A stretch of DNA of 64,000 nucleotides from Paracoccaceae bacterium (GCA_033344815.1 JAWPMR010000001.1:1846136-1910135), one strand, 5' to 3'; numbered from the stretch's first letter, positions 26,416-35,592 are shown. The notes: generated by a model from the letters alone, not told the origin. Translations and numbers: made by a program.

Positions 26416-27773
26416 TGGCCGATTGGACAGCGCAACTCCCGCCTGCAGCAGCAGCTTATCTGGAAGGGCGGCGGTTGGATGAAGTCGAATGCATCATCTC
26501 GGATCTTCCCGGTATTGCGCGCGGCAAGGCCGTTCCGGCGTCAAAATTCGCGCGTCAGGAATATTTCCATTTGCCGGACAGCATCTTCTATCAAACCATC
26601 ACGGGCGATTGGGGCGAAGCAGCGGGCGATGACGGTTTTATCGAGAAAGACATGATCCTCAAGCCTGATATGAACACGGCGACCGCGGCACCCTGGACGG
26701 GGGACTGGACACTGCAGGTGATCCATGACGCCTTTGATCGCAATGGTGAAACCGTGCCCTTCAGCCCACGCAACGTACTGAAGCGCGTTTGCCAGCTTTA
26801 CCGGGACAAAGGATGGGAACCGGTTGTCGCACCAGAAATGGAGTTCTTTCTGGTCGCGCGCAACCTTGACCCGGCACATGACATCAAGCCGATGATGGGC
26901 CGTTCCGGTCGACCGGCCGCCGCACGCCAAGCCTATTCAATGACCGCTGTGGATGAATACGGACCTGTCATTGACGACATCTACGACTTTGCCGAGGCAC
27001 AAGGGTTTGAAATCGATGGGATCACCCAAGAGGGTGGCGCGGGCCAGTTGGAGATCAACCTGCTACACGGTGACCCGGTCAAACTGGCCGATGAAGTCTT
27101 CTATTTCAAACGACTGATCCGCGAAGCCGCCCTGCGCCATGATTGTTTTGCGACTTTCATGGCCAAACCCATCGCTGATGAACCGGGCAGCGCCATGCAC
27201 ATCCATCATTCGGTTTTGGAAACGGGAACGGGTCGCAATATTTTTTCCACGGAAGACGGGCATGAAACAGAGGCATTCGCGCACTTTATTGCCGGGCTTC
27301 AAAATCATATGCCGGCGGCTCTGGCTGTCATCGCCCCCTACGTGAACAGCTACCGGCGATACGTTAAAGATCACGCAGCACCGATCAATCTGCATTGGGG
27401 ACGGGATAATCGCACCACAGGCATCCGGGTACCGCTGTCTGGTCCTGAGGCGCGACGGGTGGAAAACCGGGTGGCCGGGATGGATTGCAATCCCTACTTG
27501 GGCATCGCGGCCAGTCTGGCTTGTGGGTATCTGGGTCTCACGCAGAAGCAGAAACCGCGCGATGAGTTCAAGGGGGATGCTTATGATGGAGACGGTGATA
27601 TTCCGCGCGTCCTTGGATCTGCGTTGGATCTGTTTGAACAAGCGACAGCATTGCACGACGTTCTTGGGCCGGAGTTTGCGCGGGTCTATTCAATTGTGAA
27701 GCGTGCAGAGTATGACGAATTCCTGCAAGTTATCTCCCCATGGGAACGCGAACACCTTTTATTGAACGTCTGA
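26415..27773 (+). CDS. glutamine synthetase-like ligase, probable gamma-glutamylpolyamine synthetase (second)
   Basis: A 452-residue paralogue of the gene at 24396. It contains PEMEFFLVARN, EGGAGQLEINLLHGD, MHIHHSV, GRDNRTTGIRVP and RVENRVAGMDCNPYLGIAAS. The two copies are only moderately alike, so they may act on different amines (for example diamine and polyamine) or form a mixed complex. Coupled by a one-base overlap to the amidotransferase. Confidence 0.92.
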   Translation: MADWTAQLPPAAAAYLEGRRLDEVECIISDLPGIARGKAVPASKFARQEYFHLPDSIFYQTITGDWGEAAGDDGFIEKDMILKPDMNTATAAPWTGDWTLQVIHDAFDRNGETVPFSPRNVLKRVCQLYRDKGWEPVVAPEMEFFLVARNLDPAHDIKPMMGRSGRPAAARQAYSMTAVDEYGPVIDDIYDFAEAQGFEIDGITQEGGAGQLEINLLHGDPVKLADEVFYFKRLIREAALRHDCFATFMAKPIADEPGSAMHIHHSVLETGTGRNIFSTEDGHETEAFAHFIAGLQNHMPAALAVIAPYVNSYRRYVKDHAAPINLHWGRDNRTTGIRVPLSGPEARRVENRVAGMDCNPYLGIAASLACGYLGLTQKQKPRDEFKGDAYDGDGDIPRVLGSALDLFEQATALHDVLGPEFARVYSIVKRAEYDEFLQVISPWEREHLLLNV

Positions 27774-27812
27774 TCCCAACAAATAACCAACGGACAAACC
27801 TGAGGGCCGCTT

Positions 27813-29117
27813 GTGAATTTGCTCTATGCCAATGATACGCTTGGGAAATATCCTCCAAGTTGGTACGCGGCCAGTACCCCCGCGCTCCCTCCTTTTGAAA
27901 GCTTGAAGGGAGATGTCAAAGCAGACGTCTGTATCGTCGGTGCAGGTTACACAGGCCTGTCCGCGGCCCTTCATCTGGCACAAGCCGGGCGTCGTGTGAT
28001 CCTGCTTGAAGCCCACCGTGTGGGGTTTGGCGCATCCGGGCGCAACGGGGGTCAATTGGGGAGCGGTCAACGCGTGACGCAAGACGCACTGCAAAAGATG
28101 CTCGGAGACTCGTCTGCCCAAACACTCTGGGATCTGGGTGAAGACGCAAAAGCGCTTGTGAAATCGCTGATCGCGGAACACAGCATCAATTGCCATCTGA
28201 AACCGGGTGTCGCCTGGACCGGTTCCTCTGCCTCCGAAGTGGATGATTTGCATGCTTATGCAGAACTGCTCGATACGTCATATGGGTATTCGGACATCCA
28301 GACATTAAACGCCGCGCAATGCCACGAGATTTGCCCATCACCGGACTATCGCGGCGGTATCCTGGACAAGGGTGCCGCACACTTGCACCCCCTGGCCTTT
28401 GCCTTGGGATTGGCGCGCGCGGCAACAGACGCAGGCGTCGAGATTTACGAGAAATCTTGTGTTTTGGACGTTGCCCATGGCAAAGTTGCAGTCCTTCACA
28501 CAGAAGCAGGGCGTGTTACCGCGGATCATGTCATCCTTGCCTGCAATGGCTATTTGTCATCACTCGCCCCCTCTGTATCTGCCCGCGTGATGCCGATCAA
28601 CAATTTCATCGTCGCCACTGAACCTCTGGGAGATCGCGCAAAACAAGTGTTGAACGAGGACGTTGCAGTCGCCGACAGCCGTTTCGTTGTAAACTACTTT
28701 CGTTTGAGCCATGACAACCGGCTCCTTTTTGGTGGCGGCGAAAGCTATGGCTATCGCTTTCCAAAAGACATCTCCGCGACCGTTCGCAAACCAATGGAAA
28801 TCGTGTTTCCGCATTTGAAAGGTGTAAAGATCGACTATGCTTGGGGCGGAACTCTCGGAATTACGATGAAACGCTTTCCCTATCTTGCTCGGGTAGCTCC
28901 CAATGTTCTGTCTGCGTCAGGATACTCCGGTCACGGAGTCGGTACCGCCACGCACGCGGGTCAATTGATGGCACATGCCGTTCAAGGACAAAGCGACGGT
29001 TTTGACGCGATGAGCGCCTTTCCAACGCCCGCTTTTCCAGGGGGTGGCGCATTGCGAAGCCCGCTGCTTGTTCTGGCCATGACGTGGTATGCGCTTCGTG
29101 ACCGTTTCGGGGTTTAA
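27813..29117 (+). CDS. FAD-dependent amine oxidase, PuuB-like (DAO family)
   Basis: A 434-residue flavoprotein of the DAO family. The dinucleotide-binding motif VCIVGAGYTGLSAALHLAQ lies near residue 40, followed by GFGASGRNGGQLGSGQR, characteristic of gamma-glutamylputrescine oxidases. The C-terminal GYSGHGVGTATHAGQLMA closes the FAD site. The expected reaction oxidises the gamma-glutamylated amine to an aldehyde. It starts at GTG 27813, preceded by GAGGGCC. Confidence 0.92.
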   Translation: MNLLYANDTLGKYPPSWYAASTPALPPFESLKGDVKADVCIVGAGYTGLSAALHLAQAGRRVILLEAHRVGFGASGRNGGQLGSGQRVTQDALQKMLGDSSAQTLWDLGEDAKALVKSLIAEHSINCHLKPGVAWTGSSASEVDDLHAYAELLDTSYGYSDIQTLNAAQCHEICPSPDYRGGILDKGAAHLHPLAFALGLARAATDAGVEIYEKSCVLDVAHGKVAVLHTEAGRVTADHVILACNGYLSSLAPSVSARVMPINNFIVATEPLGDRAKQVLNEDVAVADSRFVVNYFRLSHDNRLLFGGGESYGYRFPKDISATVRKPMEIVFPHLKGVKIDYAWGGTLGITMKRFPYLARVAPNVLSASGYSGHGVGTATHAGQLMAHAVQGQSDGFDAMSAFPTPAFPGGGALRSPLLVLAMTWYALRDRFGV

Positions 29118-29171
29118 AACGCAACACGCGTCATGAAAGATTCACTTGGATGCTGTGACCAATTGATTTAT

Positions 29172-29199
29172 ATTTTCCAAATATCAGATTTTGGAAAAT
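29172..29199. promoter_or_regulatory. perfect 10-bp inverted repeat before the DegT-family gene
   Basis: ATTTTCCAAA (29172-29181), eight-base spacer, TTTGGAAAAT (29190-29199). The right arm ends five bases before the preferred ATG at 29205. A regulator bound here could block transcription or ribosome access. The factor is unknown. Confidence 0.65.
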
Positions 29200-29204
29200 C
29201 AAAT

Positions 29205-30395
29205 ATGACACCTCCCAATATGCATGCGGCCGAACCCATTCCCGAAAGCGCGCGATCAGAAATCGAGCGGCTTTTGCAATCCGGGGATCTCTTTCGTTAC
29301 ACGGCAGACAATGATTCACCCGTGGCATTGCTGGAATCCGAATTCGCGCAAATGATGGGCAGCAAATATGCCCTTGCCGTTTCATCCTGCTCGGCGGCTT
29401 TGTTCTTATCACTCAAAGCATTGGATCTACCCCGTGACGCCAAGGTTTTGATCCCCGGTTTCACATTTGCGGCGGTGCCTTCCGCCGTAGTTCACGCGGA
29501 ATGCATTCCCGTTCTATGCGAGGTGGGCGATAACTATCGCATTGACCTGGATGACTTTGCATCCAAGCTTTCGGACAACATAAGCGCTGTTATTATAAGC
29601 CACATGCGCGGACATACCTCTGACATGGACGCGATCATGGCGCTTTGTGACGCGGAGCGTGTTCCTGTGATTGAGGATGCGGCGCATTCCCTTGGGACCG
29701 TCTGGCGCGGGCGAAAGATCGGTACAATTGGCCAAATTGGATGTTTTTCTTTCCAATCCTACAAGTTGATCAATGCGGGCGAAGGCGGCATTCTGATCAC
29801 AGATAACGCCGATCTGGTGGCGCGCGCCATTATCATGTCAGGAGCTTATGAACATAACTGGCAAAAGCATCCTGTCTTGCTCGCAGCTTTTGCGCGCCAT
29901 CAGAACAGATTGCCACTCTATAATTTGCGGCTGAACAACCTGTCTGCCGCTCTTATCCGTCCGCAATTGGATCTGTTGCCGAAGCGAGTTTTGGATGGCC
30001 GGCGAAATCACGACTACGTGGCGGCCCAACTGAAAAAGTCGCCTCATATCGCCGTACCGCATGAACTTGACGGCGAAGAACGCGCGCCCGACAGTATTCA
30101 ATTCAATCTGATTGGACTGGATCATGCTGCAATCACGGATTTTGCAGCTTTCGCCGGGCAAGCAGGGGTAAAGGTGCAAGTTTTTGGTCAAAGCGCGGAT
30201 AATGCGCGTGCCTTTTGGAACTGGCAATTTATTGAGAACCTGCCTGAATTACCTCAGACACGTGCGATGCTGATGCATGCTTGCGACGTGCGTTTACCCG
30301 TACAGCTGTCGCGCGGCGAACTCGATGCGGTCATAGGTGTCTTGCTGGATGCGGCCGACAAAGCGGCACCATCCAAGGCAACAGCAGTCGCCTGA
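29205..30395 (+). CDS. DegT/DnrJ/EryC1/StrS-family PLP aminotransferase
   Basis: A 396-residue PLP enzyme of the sugar-aminotransferase type (AHBA synthase-like). It contains YALAVSSCSAALFLSLKAL near 55, VLIPGFTFAAVPSAV, VPVIEDAAHSLG with the PLP-binding Asp, and SFQSYKLINAGEGG with the Schiff-base Lys. The frame extends to 29133, but that extension would translate the palindrome, so I prefer ATG 29205. No sugar-nucleotide or polysaccharide genes are nearby, so the substrate is unclear. It follows the polyamine genes but has its own control element and is probably a separate unit. Confidence 0.87.
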   Translation: MTPPNMHAAEPIPESARSEIERLLQSGDLFRYTADNDSPVALLESEFAQMMGSKYALAVSSCSAALFLSLKALDLPRDAKVLIPGFTFAAVPSAVVHAECIPVLCEVGDNYRIDLDDFASKLSDNISAVIISHMRGHTSDMDAIMALCDAERVPVIEDAAHSLGTVWRGRKIGTIGQIGCFSFQSYKLINAGEGGILITDNADLVARAIIMSGAYEHNWQKHPVLLAAFARHQNRLPLYNLRLNNLSAALIRPQLDLLPKRVLDGRRNHDYVAAQLKKSPHIAVPHELDGEERAPDSIQFNLIGLDHAAITDFAAFAGQAGVKVQVFGQSADNARAFWNWQFIENLPELPQTRAMLMHACDVRLPVQLSRGELDAVIGVLLDAADKAAPSKATAVA

Positions 30396-30398
30396 TCC

Positions 30399-30962
30399 CT
30401 ATTTCAGCTTCGAAAGCTTTTCCTGCAAATCTGCAAGTTGCTTTTTGATCGCGTCAAGGTCTTCACTGTTCTCTTCTTCAGCAGCCGCTTCACCTGCATC
30501 TGGCGCGCTCCAGCCGCTGACACCGCCCATGCCACCGGTCATCGCTTTGATGAAGGCTTTTTGCTGCGCCTGCATCAATTCAAATCCTGGCATTTTCGCC
30601 ATGGGGTTCATTGTTGTCATCTTGTCCATCACTTGGGACTGCCCGTCGCGCAGCATTTCAAATGAGGCCTGAAGAAACTGCGGCACCACGCTCGCTCCCG
30701 GCGTCATGTAACTGCGCACCAGATCATTCAGCACGTCAACTGGCAATACGCTTTCACCGCGGCTTTCATGTTCTGCAATGATTTGAAGAAGATATTGACG
30801 AGTCAGATCGTCGCCTGATTTCAAATCCACGATTTGAACCTCGCGGCCTTCACGTATCAAACTTGCGATATCATCTAGTGTGACGTAATCGCTGGTTTCC
30901 GTGTTATACAGGCGCCGGCTTGCATATCGCTTGATAAGCAATGGTTTGTCTTTTTCCGCCAC
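30399..30962 (-). CDS. phaR: polyhydroxyalkanoate synthesis repressor PhaR
   Basis: A 187-residue protein. The N-terminal PHB/PHA accumulation regulator DNA-binding domain reads LLIKRYASRRLYNTETSDYVTLDDI, followed by the accumulation-regulatory domain (RQYLLQIIAEHE, DLVRSYMTPGASVVPQFL) and a C-terminal coiled coil. PhaR binds PHA granules and DNA and represses the phasin gene and itself until polymer forms. The start is GTG 30962 after GGAGAAA; the longer frame would translate its operator. A CTGC-N3-GCAG site lies 23 bases upstream. Confidence 0.95.
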   Translation of the reverse strand: MAEKDKPLLIKRYASRRLYNTETSDYVTLDDIASLIREGREVQIVDLKSGDDLTRQYLLQIIAEHESRGESVLPVDVLNDLVRSYMTPGASVVPQFLQASFEMLRDGQSQVMDKMTTMNPMAKMPGFELMQAQQKAFIKAMTGGMGGVSGWSAPDAGEAAAEEENSEDLDAIKKQLADLQEKLSKLK

Positions 30963-30984
30963 GCAATTTCTCCCTGATCCGACG

Positions 30985-30995
30985 CTGCATTGCAG
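30985..30995. promoter_or_regulatory. PhaR-type site before phaR
   Basis: CTGCATTGCAG, an exact match to the CTGC-N3-4-GCAG element reported for PhaR of Paracoccus denitrificans. It lies 23 bases before the phaR start and suggests autorepression. Confidence 0.7.
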
Positions 30996-31009
30996 CTTAG
31001 GGCACAGAT

Positions 31010-31046
31010 TTGTAAAAAGAAAGGGCGGGCTGTTGCAGCCCGCCCT
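31010..31046 (-). terminator. intrinsic terminator after the phasin gene
   Basis: Read on the minus strand it is a perfect 11-base GC-rich stem (AGGGCGGGCTG, 31022-31032, with CAGCCCGCCCT, 31036-31046), a three-base loop, then TTCTTTTTAC. It should end the phasin transcript before phaR. Confidence 0.88.
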
Positions 31047-31095
31047 CATAGTTTGCGCCATTCAGGGAGGAAGTAGGCGCTAACTGGGAGAGAAA

Positions 31096-31542
31096 TTACT
31101 TTGCAGCAGCGGCTTTCTTGACTGCGGCTGTTGCTTCTTTTGTCGCTTTGTTGACAGCGGCGGATGCGTCTTCGCCCATATCTTTGCCTGCGGCCATCAT
31201 CAGCTCAACTGTTTCCATTTGCGCTTTTTTCGCAACTTCAGCAAAAGCAGCCATATGCTCGGCAGCTGTTTCGGAATACGCGGATGCGAAATCGGTCATC
31301 GCTTTTGCGTAGTCGGCTGGTTCAGCTTTGGCTTTGGACATGCTCGCCAGTTTGGCCAGTGTCTCTTGTGTCCATTTGCTGGAGATTTCAGTTGATTTTT
31401 CAGCGGCAGTCAAAGCTACGCCGGACAGTTTTTCGTTCAGGGAAGCTGTTGTTTTAAACGCGTCTTCCATCGAAGCTGTGTCCACTGGGAATGCGCCCAG
31501 AACGTCTTTGAATACGGCGGTCATGTCAGGTGTCTTTGTCAT
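31096..31542 (-). CDS. phaP: phasin
   Basis: A 148-residue phasin-family protein, helical and alanine/lysine-rich, with a C-terminal tail of AAVKKAAAAK. Phasins coat PHA granules and set their size and number. ATG 31542 follows GAAAGGACC; an in-frame extension to 31596 lacks a ribosome site. It has two upstream PhaR-type sites and a strong terminator, fitting a short, highly expressed, PhaR-controlled transcript. Confidence 0.93.
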   Translation of the reverse strand: MTKTPDMTAVFKDVLGAFPVDTASMEDAFKTTASLNEKLSGVALTAAEKSTEISSKWTQETLAKLASMSKAKAEPADYAKAMTDFASAYSETAAEHMAAFAEVAKKAQMETVELMMAAGKDMGEDASAAVNKATKEATAAVKKAAAAK

Positions 31543-31608
31543 GTCTAGGTCCTTTCGTCGCTTTCCGGATGATCCCGGCTGTGTCGCGTCTGACAAAGGA
31601 TATACATG

Positions 31609-31648
31609 CTGCAGTGCGGCATTTCAAGTATTTTTTTCTGCACTGCAG
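31609..31648. promoter_or_regulatory. two PhaR-type sites before the phasin gene
   Basis: CTGCACTGCAG at 31638-31648 matches CTGC-N3-GCAG exactly. CTGC-AGT-GCGG at 31609-31619 has one mismatch. They are also parts of an 11-base inverted repeat, TGCTGCAGTGC (31607-31617) and GCACTGCAGCA (31640-31650), which suggests paired binding. Confidence 0.72.
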
Positions 31649-31682
31649 CAATTTTATTCTGCATCGCTAAATGGATTTTAAA

Positions 31683-33488
31683 TCAAAGGGTTGCTTTCTT
31701 CTCCACATATGTACCGGGAGCATCACAGAGCACTGGATGGCTGGAATCCCCCGGGATGCGTGCAGGAATCATCTTGCCAGACTGCTTTTTTAACCAGGAT
31801 TCCCAGCGCGGCCACCATGAGCCTTCGGTGAAGTCGGCTTTCTCCAACCAGTCGGGATACTCCAGCGATAGATCCGTATTGGTATAGTGCCCATATTTGT
31901 TCCTTGTGGGCGGATTCACGATTCCCGCGATGTGACCGGATTGTGTGACAATGAACGTTTTGTTCTTAGAGCCCATTTGCTGCACTCCCCGATAACAGTC
32001 TTTCCAGGCTGCAATATGATCGGTCTCACAGGCGATCGCACAGATTGGAACATCGAGGTCTTCCAGCCGTAACTTCATGTCCAGAAGATCGAACCCACCC
32101 TGTGCCAATTCATTGCGTTGGCACAATCCACGCAAATATTGCATCGCCATTTTCGCAGGCAGGTTGGCGCCGTCCCCGTTCCAATAAAGCAAATCAAATG
32201 CGGGCGGCGTTTCGCCCATCATATAGCTTTTGATCGCCGGGCCATAAATCAAATCGTTGGACCGTAAGAAAGAGAAAGTTCTCGCCATAATAACCGAAGG
32301 CAGAACGCCTTTGTCTTCTACTTCCAATTCGATCCCGTCGATAAAGTCATTAGTAAGAAACGGCGCGAATTCACCTTGGTCAGAAAAATCCGTCAGCGCT
32401 GTGAAAAACGTTGCTGACTTGACCGACTTGTCGCCGCGTTGTTTCAAAAGGGACAATGTCAGCGACAGCGTGGTACCTGCGATGCAATATCCGACGGCGT
32501 TCACTTGCTTTTCTTTTGTGATCTCTTTGATCTGTGAAATCGCAGTCAGATAGCCGTCTTCAATGTAGTCCTCCATACCAACATCGCGGTAGGTCGGATC
32601 CGGATTGATCCATGACACCATGAAGACAGTGTAGCCCTGATCCGTCAGCCACTTCACCATTGAGTTCTGCGCTTTGAGATCCAGAATATAGAACTTGTTG
32701 ATCCAGGGCGGGAAAATTACCAGCGGCGTCTTGTGCACCTGTTCCGTCGTGGCGGTGTATTGAATGAGTTCCATCATGCGATTGCGGAAAACAACCTTGC
32801 CCGGCGTGGTCGCGATGTTGCGCCCCAATTCAAACGCGCTTTCATCCGCAAGCTTCACAACGAGCTCGCCTTTATTGACTTCCAGATCGTGGATCAGATT
32901 TTCGAGCCCGTGCACCAGGCTCTGACCTTCCGTTTCAAGCGCTTTTTCCAAAGCATCCGGGTTTGTCGCCAGAAAATTTGTGGGTGACATCAGATCGACG
33001 ATCTGACGCGCGAAATAGGTCAATCTGTTTTTCTCGGACGGGTCCAGGTCGCTGACATCCTGAACGGCTTGGTTCAGCGTTTCGGCGTTAATGAGGTACT
33101 GTTTCTTGACGTAATTGAAGTATGGATGCGTGTCCCACAGCGGATTGGCAAAACGACGGTCTTTGGGTCCGGGATCATCTGGCGCGGTAAGTTTACCCTT
33201 GGCCAACTCTTGCTGCGCCTGCACAAACTGCTTCATTGTTTCTGACCAAAAGGACATTTGGTGTTCAAAAACCTTGGCCGGATTGGTCACGGCTTCCGTC
33301 CAATATGCTTGTGCCGCGCGACCAAAAAGCTCCTGATTCGGCCCATCCAACGCCGGATTGTGCGTTTGGCGATTGGTTATCACACGGTGTAACCGTTCTG
33401 ACAGCGCTTCAACTTTCTTGAGATTTTCGGTCATTCTCTCAAGTGTTTGCTCCGAAGGAATCACCTCGCTGTCAGTTCCTGTTGTCAT
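31683..33488 (-). CDS. phaC: class I poly(3-hydroxyalkanoate) synthase
   Basis: A 601-residue class I PHA synthase. The N-terminal PhaC domain includes DPGPKDRRFANPLWDTHPYF, followed by the alpha/beta hydrolase core with the lipase-like box GYCIAG (active-site Cys), VSWINPDPTYRDVG, PWINKFYILDL and a late GHIAGIVNPP carrying the catalytic His. It polymerises hydroxyacyl-CoA, mainly 3-hydroxybutyryl-CoA, into storage granules. ATG 33488 follows GAGGGAAAG. Upstream in-frame sequence overlaps phaZ on the other strand and is rejected. Confidence 0.97.
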   Translation of the reverse strand: MTTGTDSEVIPSEQTLERMTENLKKVEALSERLHRVITNRQTHNPALDGPNQELFGRAAQAYWTEAVTNPAKVFEHQMSFWSETMKQFVQAQQELAKGKLTAPDDPGPKDRRFANPLWDTHPYFNYVKKQYLINAETLNQAVQDVSDLDPSEKNRLTYFARQIVDLMSPTNFLATNPDALEKALETEGQSLVHGLENLIHDLEVNKGELVVKLADESAFELGRNIATTPGKVVFRNRMMELIQYTATTEQVHKTPLVIFPPWINKFYILDLKAQNSMVKWLTDQGYTVFMVSWINPDPTYRDVGMEDYIEDGYLTAISQIKEITKEKQVNAVGYCIAGTTLSLTLSLLKQRGDKSVKSATFFTALTDFSDQGEFAPFLTNDFIDGIELEVEDKGVLPSVIMARTFSFLRSNDLIYGPAIKSYMMGETPPAFDLLYWNGDGANLPAKMAMQYLRGLCQRNELAQGGFDLLDMKLRLEDLDVPICAIACETDHIAAWKDCYRGVQQMGSKNKTFIVTQSGHIAGIVNPPTRNKYGHYTNTDLSLEYPDWLEKADFTEGSWWPRWESWLKKQSGKMIPARIPGDSSHPVLCDAPGTYVEKKATL

Positions 33489-33509
33489 ATTAATCTTTCC
33501 CTCGTATGT

Positions 33510-33521
33510 TTGCAGTTGCAG
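33510..33521. promoter_or_regulatory. PhaR-type site between phaC and phaZ
   Basis: TTGC-AGTT-GCAG (on the other strand CTGC-N4-GCAA) differs from the PhaR element in one base. It lies in the 108-base divergent promoter region and could co-regulate synthase and depolymerase. Confidence 0.45.
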
Positions 33522-33596
33522 CATAATGTCGTTGGCTTTCAGGGGGCGAACCGACTGTATGTTCCGGTAGGTACGGATATTAACAAGGAGACCCCT

Positions 33597-34874
33597 ATGC
33601 GCTACATGGCCACTTATGACCTTATGGAGACTGTCCGCAACACAAACCAATGGCTCGGCGCGACAGCACTTGCCATGGGAGCTTACCCCGCTTTCTCATT
33701 GATTCCAAACCCCGCATTTGCATGGATGCAAGCATGGGGCGAAGTAACGGAGCGCACCTTTCAGCGTATGGTGGTGAAGCCGGACTGGAATATTCCGCCG
33801 GTACCCTGCAGCGATGGAAAGGACCACGTGGTCAGCACCGAAATCGTAGTTGAGCGGAGTTTTGGTGATCTCTTGCGTTTTGTAGTACCGGGACGCGACT
33901 TGCCAGACCGCAAGGTTTTGCTCGTTGCTCCGATGTCCGGTCACTACGCGACACTTCTGCGCTCAACAGTCATCAGCCTGCTACCGGACGCCGACCTCTA
34001 CATCACGGACTGGCATAACGCGCGGGATATTCCGGTCAGTTCCGGCAAATTTGATATCGAAGACTACACGCTGTACCTTGTCGACTTCATGCGCGAACTC
34101 GGCCCGGACACGCATGTCATCGCAGTGTGCCAACCCGCACCGCTTACCTTGGCGGCAACGGCCTATCTGGCTGAAGAAGATCCCAAAGCGCAACCCCGCA
34201 GCCTGACCTTGATTGGCGGTCCGATCGATCCGAACGCCTCGCCCACGGACGTCACTGATTTTGGTCACCGGATGACAATGGGTCAACTTGAGGAGTTGAT
34301 GATCCAACGCGTCGGCTTCAAATATCCCGGTGTTGGCCGCATGGTATACCCCGGTTTGTTGCAACTGAGTTCCTTTATCTCAATGAACTCCGAAACCCAC
34401 AGTAAAGCGTTTGCCGATCAGATCGGTCGCGTTGCGCGGGGCGAAGCGGCTGATCACGACAAACACAATAAATTCTATGATGAATACCTTGCTGTCATGG
34501 ACATGACGGCTGAATTTTACCTCAGTACCGTTCAACGGATTTTCAAAGACGGTGAAATTGCACGCAATGACTTTACAGTTGCGGGCAAGAAAGTCGATAT
34601 CGGCAAAATCACGACTGTGGCTGTGAAAACTGTGGAAGGCTCCAAGGACGATATCTCTGCGCCTGGGCAGTGTATTGCGGCGTTGGATCTTTGCACCGGC
34701 CTTCCTGACAATAAAAAGGCCAGCCACTTGGAAGAAGGTGCAGGTCACTACGGTATCTTCGCAGGCAAAAGCTGGCGGCAAAATATACGGCCACTGGTGC
34801 TGGATTTCATTGATGCCAACAGCGGCAAACCCCCGCGCAAAGACCGCAAAGCAGCGAACAAAAACGCAGCTTGA
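33597..34874 (+). CDS. phaZ: intracellular PHB depolymerase
   Basis: A 425-residue protein of the intracellular PHB depolymerase family, with MRYMATYDLMETVRNTN at the start, VLLVAPMSGHYATLLRSTV, YITDWHNARDIPVSSG and the nucleophile motif VCQPAP. These enzymes use Cys in place of the lipase Ser. The late GAGHYGIFAGKSWR holds the catalytic His. It releases 3-hydroxybutyrate from native granules. ATG 33597 follows AAGGAGA. It is divergent from phaC and convergent, with a seven-base gap, with the next hydrolase. Confidence 0.95.
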   Translation: MRYMATYDLMETVRNTNQWLGATALAMGAYPAFSLIPNPAFAWMQAWGEVTERTFQRMVVKPDWNIPPVPCSDGKDHVVSTEIVVERSFGDLLRFVVPGRDLPDRKVLLVAPMSGHYATLLRSTVISLLPDADLYITDWHNARDIPVSSGKFDIEDYTLYLVDFMRELGPDTHVIAVCQPAPLTLAATAYLAEEDPKAQPRSLTLIGGPIDPNASPTDVTDFGHRMTMGQLEELMIQRVGFKYPGVGRMVYPGLLQLSSFISMNSETHSKAFADQIGRVARGEAADHDKHNKFYDEYLAVMDMTAEFYLSTVQRIFKDGEIARNDFTVAGKKVDIGKITTVAVKTVEGSKDDISAPGQCIAALDLCTGLPDNKKASHLEEGAGHYGIFAGKSWRQNIRPLVLDFIDANSGKPPRKDRKAANKNAA

Positions 34875-34881
34875 ACCAGAT

Positions 34882-35592
34882 TTACCGCAGGACCAGAGGG
34901 AGCGCCATCCAGTCCCTCAGAGCCTGTGTGGTTTCTGAGGGCTGCTCCAACACGGGTAAATGTCCTGAATCCTCTAACACGCATAGTGTCGCATAAGGGA
35001 TCAGCTCCGACATCAGTTCGTGCCGCTTGACCGGACAGAGGGCATCATGACGTCCGCATAGGACAAGTGCCGGAACTTTACACTTTCGCAGCGTGCTTTG
35101 TTGATCACGCCGGCGCTGCAGTGCACGGGACTGACGCACAAAAACTTCAGGGCCTAGCGCGACGGCCATATCCATGACCAGTGCGAGTATAGCTTGCTGG
35201 TTTGGTCCGGGAGCCAGATACTTGGGCTTCATTTCTTCGCGCATCACATCAAGCATGCGCCCGGTCCGCGCCGCAACGATTTGAGGTTCGCGAGCAGCTG
35301 CAATCTGGGGCGTTTCTGCAAGCGGGTTTGTGTCCAAAAATGCAATCCGCGTAACCCGATCTGGAGCACGGCGCAGGATCTCCATGGCTACGATACCGCC
35401 CATGCTCAATCCCGCCAAGGCAAACCGCTGGGGCAATTGGTCCAGCAATCCTGACGCAATCTCTTCAATCCGCTCACCTTGGGTGATCGGTGCAACTGTC
35501 ACTGCCGTGTCTGCTGACAACTCAGCAATTTGTGGGCCAAAAAGACGCGCATCACACATCATTCCGGGCAGCAGCACCAACGGCTCAGTCAT
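34882..35592 (-). CDS. alpha/beta hydrolase
   Basis: A 236-residue alpha/beta hydrolase. The nucleophile elbow is AGLSMGGIVAMEI, the oxyanion region LLPGMMCDARLFGPQ is near the N-terminus, VLCGRHDALCP holds the acid and DSGHLPVLEQP the histidine. No family-level substrate can be assigned. Its closeness to phaZ invites a role in hydroxyalkanoate metabolism, but it is on the other strand. Confidence 0.88.
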   Translation of the reverse strand: MTEPLVLLPGMMCDARLFGPQIAELSADTAVTVAPITQGERIEEIASGLLDQLPQRFALAGLSMGGIVAMEILRRAPDRVTRIAFLDTNPLAETPQIAAAREPQIVAARTGRMLDVMREEMKPKYLAPGPNQQAILALVMDMAVALGPEVFVRQSRALQRRRDQQSTLRKCKVPALVLCGRHDALCPVKRHELMSELIPYATLCVLEDSGHLPVLEQPSETTQALRDWMALPLVLR

